Origin: Pedobacter duraquae
GTDB taxonomy: Bacteria > Bacteroidota > Bacteroidia > Sphingobacteriales > Sphingobacteriaceae
Assembly: GCF_004362245.1 (NCBI RefSeq)
Contig: NZ_SNWM01000002.1
Span: 806,001 to 870,000 of the forward strand
Length of the DNA stretch: 64,000 bases
Direction: 5' to 3'
The notes beneath the pieces were generated by a model, which worked only from the letters and a program-made list of their open reading frames with translations, was not told the origin of the DNA and ran no database searches. A program made the translations under genes and the position numbers. Shown here one piece after another: positions 17,103-26,909 of this stretch (position 1 is its first letter; the number at the start of each line of letters is the position of its first letter).

Positions 17103-17852
17103 ATGTATATAATTCCTGCAATTGATATTCTAGATGGTAAGGTTGTTCGCCTGAGAGAAGGTGACTATGATCAGAAAACAGTTTATGATGTTTCCATCGC
17201 CGAAATGATCGAAACCTACCGGTCTAACGGTACAGAATTTATACATATCATTGATCTCAACGGCGCAAAGGGCGATTTCAGTAATCAGAAAGCGCTGTTC
17301 GATATCATCAAAAAAACAGATATGCGTGTGCAATACGGCGGTGGTATCCGTACTATTGAGCAAGTAACGAGTCTGCTGGATGCTGGTATCCACCGTGTAA
17401 TTGTTGGTACACAAGCCATCACAAATCCTGATTTCCTGAAAGAACTTAGCACTGAAGTAGGCAAAAAATATGACTATGCCAATCGGATTGTTATTGCTAT
17501 TGATGTATTGGATGAAGTGATCAAGTACTCCGGATGGATGGAAAGCTCTCCGATCAAGCTGATGGATTATGTTGACAAGTGCCTGCAACTAGGCTTTTTC
17601 AGGTTCCTGTGCACAGATATCAATAAAGATGGAAAATTGGGTGGTGCAGCGGTAGATTTATACAAAAAGCTATTGGAACATAGTCCTTTTATTAAATTAA
17701 TTGCTTCGGGGGGCATCAGCTCTATGGCGGATATCGAAGAGCTTTCACAATACGACATCCGCTCGGTAGTAGTTGGAAAGGCAATCTACGAAAACCGGAT
17801 CAGTATTGATGAGATCAAAGAATGGAATTTAAAAGCCCTTACTTCGCTTTAA
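17103..17852 (+). CDS. hisA: ProFAR isomerase (phosphoribosylformimino-AICAR-P isomerase)
   Basis: (beta/alpha)8-barrel enzyme that performs an Amadori rearrangement of ProFAR to PRFAR. The catalytic D8 lies in IIPAIDILDGKVVRL, and the second acid lies in IVIAIDVLDE; phosphate-binding loops are YGGGIRT and ASGGISS. The 249-residue size is typical. HisA and HisF are sister barrels and are neighbours here, 3 bp apart. Confidence 0.96.
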   Translation: MYIIPAIDILDGKVVRLREGDYDQKTVYDVSIAEMIETYRSNGTEFIHIIDLNGAKGDFSNQKALFDIIKKTDMRVQYGGGIRTIEQVTSLLDAGIHRVIVGTQAITNPDFLKELSTEVGKKYDYANRIVIAIDVLDEVIKYSGWMESSPIKLMDYVDKCLQLGFFRFLCTDINKDGKLGGAAVDLYKKLLEHSPFIKLIASGGISSMADIEELSQYDIRSVVVGKAIYENRISIDEIKEWNLKALTSL

Positions 17853-17855
17853 GAG

Positions 17856-18611
17856 ATGCTAAGTAAAAGGATCATCCCCTGTCTGGATGTAAAAGACGGA
17901 CGTACGGTAAAAGGAGTTAATTTCGTCGACCTGAAAGATGCAGGCGATCCTGTTGAACTGGCTTGGCAGTATGCACAGCAAGGTGCCGATGAGCTCGTAT
18001 TTCTGGACATTACAGCGACCAATGAGCGTCGGAAAACGATGATCGAGATGGTAAAAGCAGTAGCCAGACAACTCAATATCCCTTTTACAATTGGAGGTGG
18101 AATCACATCAATTGCAGATGCTGAAGCCTTGCTGAATGCCGGTGCTGATAAAATCAGTATTAACTCCGCAGCGGTCAAAGACCCTACTTTAATTGAAACA
18201 CTGGCAAAAGCTTTTGGAGTGCAGTTTGTAGTGGTAGCAGTAGATACAAAGGCTGTTGCTGAGGGTAATCGTGTGCACCTCAATGGCGGTAGAGTGATGA
18301 CAGCATTAGACACTGCCACCTGGATAAAGCAGGCCGAAGAACTTGGCGCAGGTGAGATTTTACTCACATCCATGGATCATGATGGCACCAAACAAGGCTT
18401 TGATTTGCTGTTGCTGGATCAGATCAGCAAAAGCATTAACATACCAGTTATCGCCTCCGGTGGAGCAGGAAAAATTGAACATTTTACCGATGTGTTCCTC
18501 AAAACAGGCGTAGATGCAGCCTTAGCTGCTTCAGTATTTCATTTTGGTGAAATCCCTATCCCTGTACTAAAACAAGAATTAAAAAAATACAACATACCAG
18601 TAAGGTTATGA
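17856..18611 (+). CDS. hisF: imidazole glycerol phosphate synthase, cyclase subunit
   Basis: Barrel enzyme that combines PRFAR with ammonia from HisH to give IGP and AICAR. D11 is in [11 protein letters not shown] and the second catalytic aspartate is in VVVAVDTKA. Conserved loops FTIGGGITS and IASGGAGK bind the two phosphates. The 251-residue protein shows no anomaly. Its TGA overlaps the hisIE ATG by 4 bp (ATGA). Confidence 0.96.
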   Translation: MLSKRIIPCLDVKDGRTVKGVNFVDLKDAGDPVELAWQYAQQGADELVFLDITATNERRKTMIEMVKAVARQLNIPFTIGGGITSIADAEALLNAGADKISINSAAVKDPTLIETLAKAFGVQFVVVAVDTKAVAEGNRVHLNGGRVMTALDTATWIKQAEELGAGEILLTSMDHDGTKQGFDLLLLDQISKSINIPVIASGGAGKIEHFTDVFLKTGVDAALAASVFHFGEIPIPVLKQELKKYNIPVRL

Positions 18612-19198
18612 CAATAGATTTCGAAAAAACCCAGGGTTTAGTTCCTGTGATTATCCAGGATGTACAAACGCTAGAGGTTTTAATGCTGGGTTATATGAAT
18701 GCAGAAGCCTGGGCAAAAACACAGACAGAAGGCAAGGTAACTTTCTTTTCCCGATCAAAAAACAGACTTTGGACCAAAGGTGAAGAGAGCGGAAACTTTC
18801 TTTTTGTAAAGGAAACGCATATAGATTGCGATAACGACACGATCCTGATTAAGGCCTCTCCTGTTGGTCCTACTTGCCATACAGGCAGTCGCAGTTGCTT
18901 CCAGACCAACTACAACCAGAACTTCATTTTTGAATTAGAAAAAGTTATTGAATCTCGATATGATAACCCTTCCGAGACTTCTTATGTAAATAAGTTGCGC
19001 GGCAAAGGTCTCAACAAAATAGCACAGAAGGTAGGAGAAGAAGCGGTAGAAACAGTAATCGCTGCCCTGGCAGAAACTGATGTTGATTTCATCAATGAAA
19101 GCTCTGACCTGGTATTTCACCTTCTCGTGTTGCTTCGCGAAAAAGGCAAAACATTGCAAGACATTGCACTTAACCTGGAACACAGACATAAGGGATAA
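18608..19198 (+). CDS. hisI: bifunctional phosphoribosyl-AMP cyclohydrolase / phosphoribosyl-ATP pyrophosphatase
   Basis: HisI domain in residues 1-~105, with [16 protein letters not shown], the acidic metal site DCDNDTIL and the zinc cysteine in GPTCHTG. The HisE domain in ~110-196 has [21 protein letters not shown] and the [13 protein letters not shown] metal-binding helix. The fusion (HisIE) carries out steps 2 and 3 of the pathway. It is the last biosynthetic gene of the operon and is followed only 5 bp later by a WD40 gene. Confidence 0.95.
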   Translation: MTIDFEKTQGLVPVIIQDVQTLEVLMLGYMNAEAWAKTQTEGKVTFFSRSKNRLWTKGEESGNFLFVKETHIDCDNDTILIKASPVGPTCHTGSRSCFQTNYNQNFIFELEKVIESRYDNPSETSYVNKLRGKGLNKIAQKVGEEAVETVIAALAETDVDFINESSDLVFHLLVLLREKGKTLQDIALNLEHRHKG

Positions 19199-19203
19199 CA
19201 GCT

Positions 19204-20100
19204 ATGCTGAGACATGTAATTACATTACCAGGTCACCAAAATCCTGTGTATGCGCTAACTACGAGTGCAGACCAGGATGTGTTTTTTACGGCCGGTAATG
19301 ATAAAGGAATTGTTGAATGGTCACTAAATCAAAAGGCCTTCGTTAAAGTGCTGATGCCCGTAAAGAGTTCTGTCTATAGCATGGTCTTTGATGGCCAACT
19401 GCTCTTTAGCGGGGAACGAAGTGGTACGGTAAACGTATTCGACCTTGCCACATCCCAACTTTTAAGCAGCTTCCAGGCACACGAAAAACCGGTATTCGAT
19501 ATCAAGGTAGTTGCCGAAAAAAATGAATTCCTGACCTCCAGCGAAGATGGTACCGTAGCCATCTGGTCCTTGAAAGATTACAGCCTTTTATACCGCATTA
19601 ACATCGCTAAAGAAACTGTGCGGACAATGTCGATCAGCAATAACCTCAAAGAACTTGCTGTAGGCACCAAGGCGGGTATCATCTGCATCTACGATCTGGA
19701 GGATTATGCATTACTGAGCCAGTTTCAAGCGCACGATTTGCCTGTGACCTCATTGCAATATAGTCCAGATGGCAGGTCTCTGCTTTCCGGAGGTAGAGAT
19801 GCCCAGCTTAAAGCCTGGTCACTTCCGGAATATACCCAAACACAGCATATTCCCGCCCATCTCTATAGCATTTACAGCATCGCTTTCCATCCTGTGTTGC
19901 CTTATTTTGCTACAGGAAGTCAGGACAAAAGTATCAAGATCTGGGGCGCTGAAAACTATAAACTCTATAAGATCTTAAGCATAGAAAAGGGCACTGAGGG
20001 TCATACGCACTCTGTAAATAAACTCAGCTGGTCGGCCGATGGAAGGTACCTCCTTTCCACCGGCGACGATAAGCTCGTTATGATTTGGGAAATGATTTAG
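19204..20100 (+). CDS. WD40-repeat beta-propeller protein
   Basis: The 298-residue protein is made almost entirely of WD40 repeats. Repeat ends such as VAIWSL, LKAWSL, IKIWGAE and VMIWEM and repeated S-x-D/G-x-D motifs suggest one seven-bladed propeller. There is no signal peptide, so it should be cytoplasmic and act as a protein-binding platform. It is 5 bp downstream of hisIE and likely belongs to the his transcript; a role in that pathway is not evident. Its stop overlaps the end of the convergent alpha-2-macroglobulin gene by 4 bp. The C-terminal blade contains the HTHSVNKLSWSADGRYLLSTGDD pattern typical of the fold. Confidence 0.9.
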   Translation: MLRHVITLPGHQNPVYALTTSADQDVFFTAGNDKGIVEWSLNQKAFVKVLMPVKSSVYSMVFDGQLLFSGERSGTVNVFDLATSQLLSSFQAHEKPVFDIKVVAEKNEFLTSSEDGTVAIWSLKDYSLLYRINIAKETVRTMSISNNLKELAVGTKAGIICIYDLEDYALLSQFQAHDLPVTSLQYSPDGRSLLSGGRDAQLKAWSLPEYTQTQHIPAHLYSIYSIAFHPVLPYFATGSQDKSIKIWGAENYKLYKILSIEKGTEGHTHSVNKLSWSADGRYLLSTGDDKLVMIWEMI

Positions 20101-23100
20101 TTTCCCACGCCAATTTTCTTCATGCCTTCCCGGCCATAAAAAACAGGAAAATACATCAGCTCTGCTTTCGCAGGATTTAGGTTGTACACGCCTGAATACC
20201 GTGGCATCAGCTCAATATAAAAAGTGTGTTTCCCTTGCTTTAACTTAGTGCAGAAAATCGATGTCTTTTCTTTGAAATACTCCCTGTGACTTTCCAGGCC
20301 CCAATAGCTCTGGGTCTTGTTTTCATAAGAGCAACCTGCAGGAATAGGGACTTCAATCATCACATAATCGCCATCGGCGCGCGCCTCAACTTCAACTTTT
20401 AACCGCGTAGCCTGCCCGGCCTTAAGCCTCTTTACGGGGATACCCTGCTGCTCGAAGCTGCTGGTTACCACAAAATCTTTACTTACTTTCTCCGGTTTGG
20501 GATTGAAAAATTGCTGATAAGCGGTCACGTAAACCGGAGCATTTCCTTTCTTACTGAGCTGTACCGCCTGCGCTGCCGAGAGTGTTTTTTGATAAGGAAA
20601 CTGTGTTACCATTTCGCCATTTACGGTTAGTGATGCGGGTTGATAGCTTTTGTTATTCTGGATAAGTTTAGGCAGGATCGTTTCTAAAATTAAAGATGAT
20701 TCATAGGTATTTCTCCATTGACCGCTTTTACGTTGTTCCAGGAAGTACCGTGTAATCTGATCTAATACTGCTTCGTATCCACCCTCAGCATTCAATATGC
20801 GGTAAGCCAATAAAGTATTTTGAATGCTATTGTCCCAGAAACTGTTATTCGGCTCTCCCCAATAGACATTCCCAAACATCGTTTCTTTTTTGCGTTTCAA
20901 AAGACCCTGAATATCCACCTTTGCACCAGACTGCTGTTTCAGTGCCATAAGTTCCAACTCCTGATATAAACTGCGCTTCTTCAATTCTGTTGAATTCTCA
21001 ATTGTTTCAATCCAACTCTTGGCGCTGAAATCCGGATTAATCAACATCAGTAGTTTTAAGAGTTCCGTCTGATCATATACTGAAGCAAAATGCAATTGAT
21101 CGCTCAGGTAAGTACTCAGCTTTTTTGTATCCAGGTTAACAGTATAACCTGCATTTTTTGCTTCCAGTAGTGCACTAACTACATGGCGACTAATCCAATA
21201 CGATGATGGGCTATCCTGCCACCAGCCCCAGGTCCCTTCCGGCCGTTTACTTACACTTATTTTCTTTAGTAAGAGTTGAATATCCTTTTCATGCTTAAAT
21301 TCTTCTTTTAGATATTGTCTGAGTTTTTTCTCCAGCAACAAGGCTTTCAGCTTGGATGCCATTTGCTCGTTACACAAATACTCATAGCTCCTCAGCTTGG
21401 TAATTTCATCCAATAATACTGGAAATACTGATGCCTCGGCATACAAGCTAATCTTACCTAAATGGGCATCAAACTGATAATTGATCGTGGTATCTTTCAA
21501 CAAGGCGTCAAAATAACCCTTTGTCTCCTGCACTCCTGCAGGGACAACTGGCACCTTACGGATTTCTCCGTCAAAATAGCCGTTATCTTGTTTCAGGGTA
21601 TACTCAAACCTTAAACTATCTGAGCCTTTTGCCACAATCTCAATCGTGTCCAGGTGGGCATTTTTGAAATTGACAGCACTATTTAGGCGTTCAGTCCCAT
21701 TGTATACAAACCGGCGATTCACTTTAAGCTCCCCCCCACTGTAGTTCATTAATTTACCCATCACATCGATAGAATCACCTGTCACAGCAAACTGAGGGGA
21801 AACAAAGTTGGCACTTAATGTCTTAAAAGACTTAATGTTGATATTAGCTTGGCCGCTTTGCTTGTTTCCATTCATAGCGATTACTTTTGTTGTCCAGCTG
21901 GTGATATCATCCGGAAAGGTCACTTTAAAACTCGCTTTACCGGCTGCATCTGTTAGCAATTTAGGTTGCCAGATCGCATAATCTGAAAAGTTTGTCCGCA
22001 TATTTCCTGTCTGCTCAATCAGAGATCCATCTCCGCTTATTCCCGTATTACCCTTTTTCGTGGTTACAATAACAACACCATTTGCAGCCATAGATCCATA
22101 AATAGCCGTTGCCGTAGCATCCTTTAATGTCTGTATATTGGAAATTTCATTCGGATCTATTCCACTGATTCCGCCCGCAACAACCACACCATCTACAATA
22201 TAAAGTGGCGGCTGTCCGGTGGGCATTGAATTTAGACCTCTGATCTGTACGATCATGTCGGCCGGCAGCCCACCCACACTTACGCCTGCAGCACGACCTT
22301 GCAGCACCGTTGCTACAGATTCAGCCATTGCTCTTTTACTTTGCACACCATAACCAATTACAACTACTTCATTGAGCGAACTGCTATCAGGCTCAAGATA
22401 AATGTTACCCACATCTCCCAATCTTATTTTAACCTCTTTGCTCTGGTAGCCGATGGACTGAATAAGCAGCATACCTTTTTCAGGCACCGCAATCACGAAA
22501 TGGCCATTTACATCAGTTATCGCCGGTCGGTTATAACCTTTTACCTGAATCCGTACGCCTGGCAAAGGTCGCTTGTCCTCACCATACACATAGCCCGCCA
22601 TGCTGAAATTAAAAACGTAACGCTCTATGCCGTAATGCTCATTAAAAGATTCAGCTACCTGAAGCGCCAGGGCCTGACTTTCCTCATAAGTTTCCTGTTT
22701 AAACCCAGTAGACTTAATCTGCTGATCAATTTTTTTACTCATCTCATCTGCAGCTTGCAAAGGCTGTTTCCATTTGAAATAATTAGCACCATCCATATTA
22801 ATTTTAACGTCTTTAGCTACAAAGTACCGGTTGTCTTTAAAGAGATACAGCATGCTATAGGTACCTGCTTGCAGCGCACTAAAATAAGTCGTATTACCAG
22901 GATAGATCTCTACAAAGTCTGGCTCTCCTTCTTTATAAATCAAAATGTTTTTAAGATAATTACTTGCTTTGAAAACAGTCTGATCCACTTCCATACTGAG
23001 CGTGCCGGTTGTTTTCTTATCACCACTATACCTATGGGTAAAAAGCTGACTGGTGCGGCTCCGCAAATCCAGATGGTCGTTCCAAAGACTATCAATCGCA

Positions 23101-25979
23101 TTTTTATCCAGATATTGCTGTTTATAATCAGTCTGCGGCTTCTGATAGGTTAAATCTCGACTAAATATATACGGATTGACTTCTGCCTTCTGCTTCAGCA
23201 GTCCGGGAAAAAAAGTATAGGTATAACCAGGTTCGTTTAGAAAGTTCTGATCCAGCTTTCCAGATTTGAAACGAAGAATTTGTTCTCTTAACGGGCCAAC
23301 TAAGAGCTGACTTCCGCGTCTGACATCGGGTGGTGGATTAAGTAGTATAACTTGCTGATCAGTGCTCACCACGGCTTTCTGCCCATTAAAGTTGTCGGTT
23401 ATACGCATCATATAGCGCTGTAACGCATCAGCCTCCAGTTTATCCAACACCGATGGCTGTATTGTAACCTGTGCTCGGGTATTGGCAACATCTGCAGCCA
23501 CACCAAGTATGTATTTTTGCTTCGGTTGGAAGAGATAGCCTGTTAAAGTTGCTGCAAAGTTTGCACTACGCAGTGTAATATCATGCTTTCCAGAATCAAC
23601 CCTGAACACATAATTCTGAAGCTGGTCCGTCTGGTTAAAATAAACCGGCCTTCGGTCAATATACACGATACTTACAGGCTCAACAGTACCATCCTTAATT
23701 AAAAAAGGCATGACCTCTGCAAGTTTGTCTTTTACAGGTTCTATATGTTCGTATACCTCTTTTGGATGCATAAACTGATAATATGCGATGGTATCTAAAT
23801 GCATTGCCCTGGCCCACTTTTGCCAGTTCAGTCGCAACATACCATCTTCTACCAATTCTTTGATTGCTGGTTGTATAGCTTCTTTACGAAGTTTATAACT
23901 TTTGGCAAAGGATGGCAGATACACATCCCTTCCATTTTTAAATTTAGATGTATAAGCCAATGCAGTTACATCTATACCGGCAACCGGAATCTTTTCTGTG
24001 TTAGTCACCTGCACCTGCATATTTACGCCCTGACCAGGATAAACAATTACTGGCGCAAAGAGATTGACATTTAAGGCATTGGCAAAATAACCCGCGCTTG
24101 CGCTGCGATTTTTCATCACACCAGCCCACTGGTAAGCCACTGTCAATTGCGCCGCAGCACCGTTACCATTTCTGATTATCGTATCCAGTCTTTTGGTGTA
24201 ACCATTCATCATTACGCGTTTACCAGAAAATATGGTGTACCAAAAAGGAACCTGATGCGGATTATCAACAAAGATGCGCAAGGAATCTCTGCCTTGTTGA
24301 AGTTGAGGCTGTATGGCCTCATCAAGACCAGATAGTTCAACATCTTTCTGGTCATCACCTAACAAAAAATGTAAGGATTTATACCGCGTTGGAATTGGAA
24401 TACCTGAGGGTAAATGTAGGCTGAGGGAGTCGACCGACTGATTTTCCCGGTCTTTGAATATTATGGTAGTCTTGCGTGCCTGCGACTTCCCATTGATATT
24501 ATAATCCAACATCAAGCTGTCCTTGCTCAGCCTGGTTAACATCTTTTGATCAAGAACTTTATAGGTCAGATATTTGGAATCACTATGACTTTCATTGTTG
24601 GCGTTCAAAAATTTAATGTCTGCAAAAAAATCAACATCAGCCTTTGGAAAGATACTATAAGGTATCGTGAAAACTGTTTCTCCTACAGGATCCAAATTCA
24701 TATCCTTTTCAAACAAAACAGTTTTCAGGAAAACCCTTTCAGCGCTAAGATTTCTTGCGCGTAGTCCCCTGATCTTAATCGCTACGCGACCATCGGGGAC
24801 GGCAAGGCCATTTTCGTCAACAGCACGCATAAAAACTTTGATAGGATTTCCTGGTGTATGCACATCTTTATCTGTACGGACCGAAAAGTCAAGCGCTTTA
24901 AGCTCGTAATCTTCATACCTAAATCTGCCTCTGTACGCATCCGTCAACTTATCGCCATGCTGTTCCCTAAGCACCAGTTCATAGTCTTCATCCAGATCCA
25001 GATCAAGGCTATCTGCAATCACAAACGCGCCCTCATAAGCACCCTCCCGATACGGTTTTAGATTGGCTACAGTACCTTTAAAGTCTCCACGCGTATCGTA
25101 AATATCTGCCCTCAATGTTTTATTATAGATAGCTTTTCCCTTTTTATCCACCAGGTATGCCTTAAATCGAATACTATCTTTTGGCTTGTACATGGGCTTA
25201 TTGAACACCATATAACCAGTATACAGGTCTACTTTAGGTGGATTTCGTCTCCCGTAATCCATATACTTATTTTTTTTCGGGAACAGACGCTTGAAGAAAG
25301 GTACTGGTCTGGGAGACTCAAGGTCATAGTTAAAAACGTTAACTACACCCTGGTAGCTGGCACGAATAACCTGGTTTTTATTACTGCTCCTGCCAACATA
25401 GAGTTTGGAATCGGCTTGGTAACGTGCCTTACTGCCTTTGCCCGTTATAACTTCCGCATTTGCAACGAGCTTGCCGTTTAAGTCGGTCAGGCTGAACTGG
25501 AAGTCTTTCGTATTATTAACAAATGCGAAAACCAGGTTTTGTACAGGTTCCACATGATAATCCAATCTGTTTCCCGCCGCATGAACATACAGATAATTGC
25601 CATAAGGAAGGGATTTCAGTTGCTGCTTAGGCTGATCGGCGGGCAAAGAATCCACCAAAGTATGCATCATCGCATCTGTTAACGCATCTTTTCCCTTAGC
25701 GGCAAGCGTAAATGCTTCTGAATTGCTTAGCTTATACACATAGGTGTAAAATGCAGACTGCCTGCCGGAACCCAACTTATGCTGCGCAAAAACTAAACTT
25801 CCGTTGAAAATAAACAGCAGCAATAGTAAAGATTTCGGCAACCAAATGAAGATAGCGCGGTATTGCTGATTGCGGAGCGCATTTGGAGCGTTGAGAACGT
25901 TAAGAGCGTTGAGAGCGTTGAGAACTTTAAGAGCGTTCAAAGCTTTGAGAGTCTTGAGAGCGTGTAAATATCTTTTCAT
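20097..25979 (-). CDS. alpha-2-macroglobulin family protein with an embedded carboxypeptidase-regulatory + TonB-plug module
   Basis: A 1960-residue exported protein. A signal segment (PKSLLLLLFIFNGSLVFAQ, residues ~48-66) is followed by macroglobulin domains, including MG2 at ~250-345 (YMVFNKPMYKPKDSIRFKAYL). Residues ~1130-1310 form a CarboxypepD_reg-like domain plus a SusC-type TonB plug (LNEVVVIGYGVQSKR, VQIRGLNS, PPLYIVDGVVV, IYGSMAANGVVIVTTKKG). The A2M domain follows (~1330-1420), and then C1536-N-E-Q, a CxEQ thioester-type motif, and a helical complement-like region. Related proteins trap proteases at the cell surface. The N-terminus is unusual: residues ~5-36 are LNA/LKA repeats from a 9-bp tandem array. 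A TTG at 25841 would start right at the signal peptide. Confidence 0.92.
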   Translation of the reverse strand: MKRYLHALKTLKALNALKVLNALNALNVLNAPNALRNQQYRAIFIWLPKSLLLLLFIFNGSLVFAQHKLGSGRQSAFYTYVYKLSNSEAFTLAAKGKDALTDAMMHTLVDSLPADQPKQQLKSLPYGNYLYVHAAGNRLDYHVEPVQNLVFAFVNNTKDFQFSLTDLNGKLVANAEVITGKGSKARYQADSKLYVGRSSNKNQVIRASYQGVVNVFNYDLESPRPVPFFKRLFPKKNKYMDYGRRNPPKVDLYTGYMVFNKPMYKPKDSIRFKAYLVDKKGKAIYNKTLRADIYDTRGDFKGTVANLKPYREGAYEGAFVIADSLDLDLDEDYELVLREQHGDKLTDAYRGRFRYEDYELKALDFSVRTDKDVHTPGNPIKVFMRAVDENGLAVPDGRVAIKIRGLRARNLSAERVFLKTVLFEKDMNLDPVGETVFTIPYSIFPKADVDFFADIKFLNANNESHSDSKYLTYKVLDQKMLTRLSKDSLMLDYNINGKSQARKTTIIFKDRENQSVDSLSLHLPSGIPIPTRYKSLHFLLGDDQKDVELSGLDEAIQPQLQQGRDSLRIFVDNPHQVPFWYTIFSGKRVMMNGYTKRLDTIIRNGNGAAAQLTVAYQWAGVMKNRSASAGYFANALNVNLFAPVIVYPGQGVNMQVQVTNTEKIPVAGIDVTALAYTSKFKNGRDVYLPSFAKSYKLRKEAIQPAIKELVEDGMLRLNWQKWARAMHLDTIAYYQFMHPKEVYEHIEPVKDKLAEVMPFLIKDGTVEPVSIVYIDRRPVYFNQTDQLQNYVFRVDSGKHDITLRSANFAATLTGYLFQPKQKYILGVAADVANTRAQVTIQPSVLDKLEADALQRYMMRITDNFNGQKAVVSTDQQVILLNPPPDVRRGSQLLVGPLREQILRFKSGKLDQNFLNEPGYTYTFFPGLLKQKAEVNPYIFSRDLTYQKPQTDYKQQYLDKNAIDSLWNDHLDLRSRTSQLFTHRYSGDKKTTGTLSMEVDQTVFKASNYLKNILIYKEGEPDFVEIYPGNTTYFSALQAGTYSMLYLFKDNRYFVAKDVKINMDGANYFKWKQPLQAADEMSKKIDQQIKSTGFKQETYEESQALALQVAESFNEHYGIERYVFNFSMAGYVYGEDKRPLPGVRIQVKGYNRPAITDVNGHFVIAVPEKGMLLIQSIGYQSKEVKIRLGDVGNIYLEPDSSSLNEVVVIGYGVQSKRAMAESVATVLQGRAAGVSVGGLPADMIVQIRGLNSMPTGQPPLYIVDGVVVAGGISGIDPNEISNIQTLKDATATAIYGSMAANGVVIVTTKKGNTGISGDGSLIEQTGNMRTNFSDYAIWQPKLLTDAAGKASFKVTFPDDITSWTTKVIAMNGNKQSGQANINIKSFKTLSANFVSPQFAVTGDSIDVMGKLMNYSGGELKVNRRFVYNGTERLNSAVNFKNAHLDTIEIVAKGSDSLRFEYTLKQDNGYFDGEIRKVPVVPAGVQETKGYFDALLKDTTINYQFDAHLGKISLYAEASVFPVLLDEITKLRSYEYLCNEQMASKLKALLLEKKLRQYLKEEFKHEKDIQLLLKKISVSKRPEGTWGWWQDSPSSYWISRHVVSALLEAKNAGYTVNLDTKKLSTYLSDQLHFASVYDQTELLKLLMLINPDFSAKSWIETIENSTELKKRSLYQELELMALKQQSGAKVDIQGLLKRKKETMFGNVYWGEPNNSFWDNSIQNTLLAYRILNAEGGYEAVLDQITRYFLEQRKSGQWRNTYESSLILETILPKLIQNNKSYQPASLTVNGEMVTQFPYQKTLSAAQAVQLSKKGNAPVYVTAYQQFFNPKPEKVSKDFVVTSSFEQQGIPVKRLKAGQATRLKVEVEARADGDYVMIEVPIPAGCSYENKTQSYWGLESHREYFKEKTSIFCTKLKQGKHTFYIELMPRYSGVYNLNPAKAELMYFPVFYGREGMKKIGVGN
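25886..25966. repeat. 9-bp tandem repeat array (nine units of GAGCGTTGA)
   Basis: Nine contiguous 9-bp units with consensus GAGCGTTGA (variants GAACGTTAA, GAACTTTAA, GAGCGTTCA, AAGCTTTGA, GAGTCTTGA, GAGCGTGTA), and a degenerate unit upstream at 25875. Because 9 is a multiple of 3 the array stays open in the minus-strand frame and is read as repeating Leu-Asn-Ala at the N-terminus of the alpha-2-macroglobulin. Changes in copy number would not break the frame. Confidence 0.9.
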
Positions 25980-26041
25980 AACCTGGTTTTTCGGGATGAT
26001 GCAAACTCATCCTTCATTCCACAAGTTACAAGAAAATATTT

Positions 26042-26821
26042 TTACTTAAATTTTTTAATAATTCTTAAGTGGTGGGTATACTTATTCAATTCCTTGTTGA
26101 AAATCCCCTGATCATCGATAGGATCTATCCTTACTTTTGCTGATGAATGGATAATTTCTTTATTGCTAAGTAGAATACCAACATGCGTAATCTTACCTTC
26201 AGCATTATCAAAAAAGGCAACATCACCCAACTCTGCTGCTGCAAGGAAGTCAACAACACGACCTTCCAATGCCTGCTGTGATGCATCTCTCAGTAATCTG
26301 ATCCCCATCAATTTATGTACAATTTGAACAAAACCTGAGCAATCTATGCCAAACAAGGTACGTCCGCCCCAGAGATAGGGAGCGTTAAGGAAAAAACGGG
26401 AGATTTGTTCGACATCATACTGAGGCTGAGTGAAGTCAACAACTAACGGCTCAAATTCTACACGATACACTTGATTTCCGATACGGCATTTTCCTTCTGC
26501 ATAATTTGGCAGCGTACTTCCGCTAAGCAAATAATAGGAACTTCCATCTTCTGCAGTGATTATGTTCTGCAAACCTGTAGGAACCAGATAAGCTGTTGCA
26601 GTATCCGGCAGAGGATCCGGACCCAGGCCGCCAAGCTGCCTGAAATCTACCCAACCTTCATAACCTTCATACCTGTTCTTAACAAGCCACCAGCCTCCAA
26701 CTTTCTGCAACACCTCTACTTCATCTCCGAACAACAGCTGCGACGCAATCTCTGCCCTGTCCGATCCTGTAGCACGCAAGGGAGCTATAGCCACCCTGCA
26801 AATCCCAAATTCCTGTTCCAT
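26042..26821 (-). CDS. NlpC/P60 (C40) cysteine peptidase with SH3-type domains
   Basis: Probable cell-wall peptide hydrolase (gamma-D-glutamyl-diamino acid endopeptidase type). Residues ~1-70 form a bacterial SH3 domain (GDEVEVLQKVGGWWLVKNRYEGYEGWV-like pattern), a second SH3-like segment covers ~80-125, and the catalytic domain occupies ~140-255 with the nucleophile in GIDCSGF, the histidine in ITHVGIL and a third polar residue in HSS. It resembles the YkfC/BcPPNE type used in recycling murein peptides. No obvious signal peptide is present, which fits a cytoplasmic recycling enzyme. It is transcribed alone, divergent from uspA. Confidence 0.92.
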   Translation of the reverse strand: MEQEFGICRVAIAPLRATGSDRAEIASQLLFGDEVEVLQKVGGWWLVKNRYEGYEGWVDFRQLGGLGPDPLPDTATAYLVPTGLQNIITAEDGSSYYLLSGSTLPNYAEGKCRIGNQVYRVEFEPLVVDFTQPQYDVEQISRFFLNAPYLWGGRTLFGIDCSGFVQIVHKLMGIRLLRDASQQALEGRVVDFLAAAELGDVAFFDNAEGKITHVGILLSNKEIIHSSAKVRIDPIDDQGIFNKELNKYTHHLRIIKKFK

Positions 26822-26909
26822 ATATATAGGTATGCTTAGCTGTCTGTAGACAGCAAACTTTTAATCCAATTTTTTGTTAAATTTATAACAAATACTTAAT
26901 TGGGTAGTC

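Noticed and set aside
22299..23153. 284-residue plus-strand frame opposite the macroglobulin gene
   Set aside because: The minus-strand protein there is clearly the TonB-plug and CarboxypepD_reg domain; the plus frame has no motif and is a shadow.
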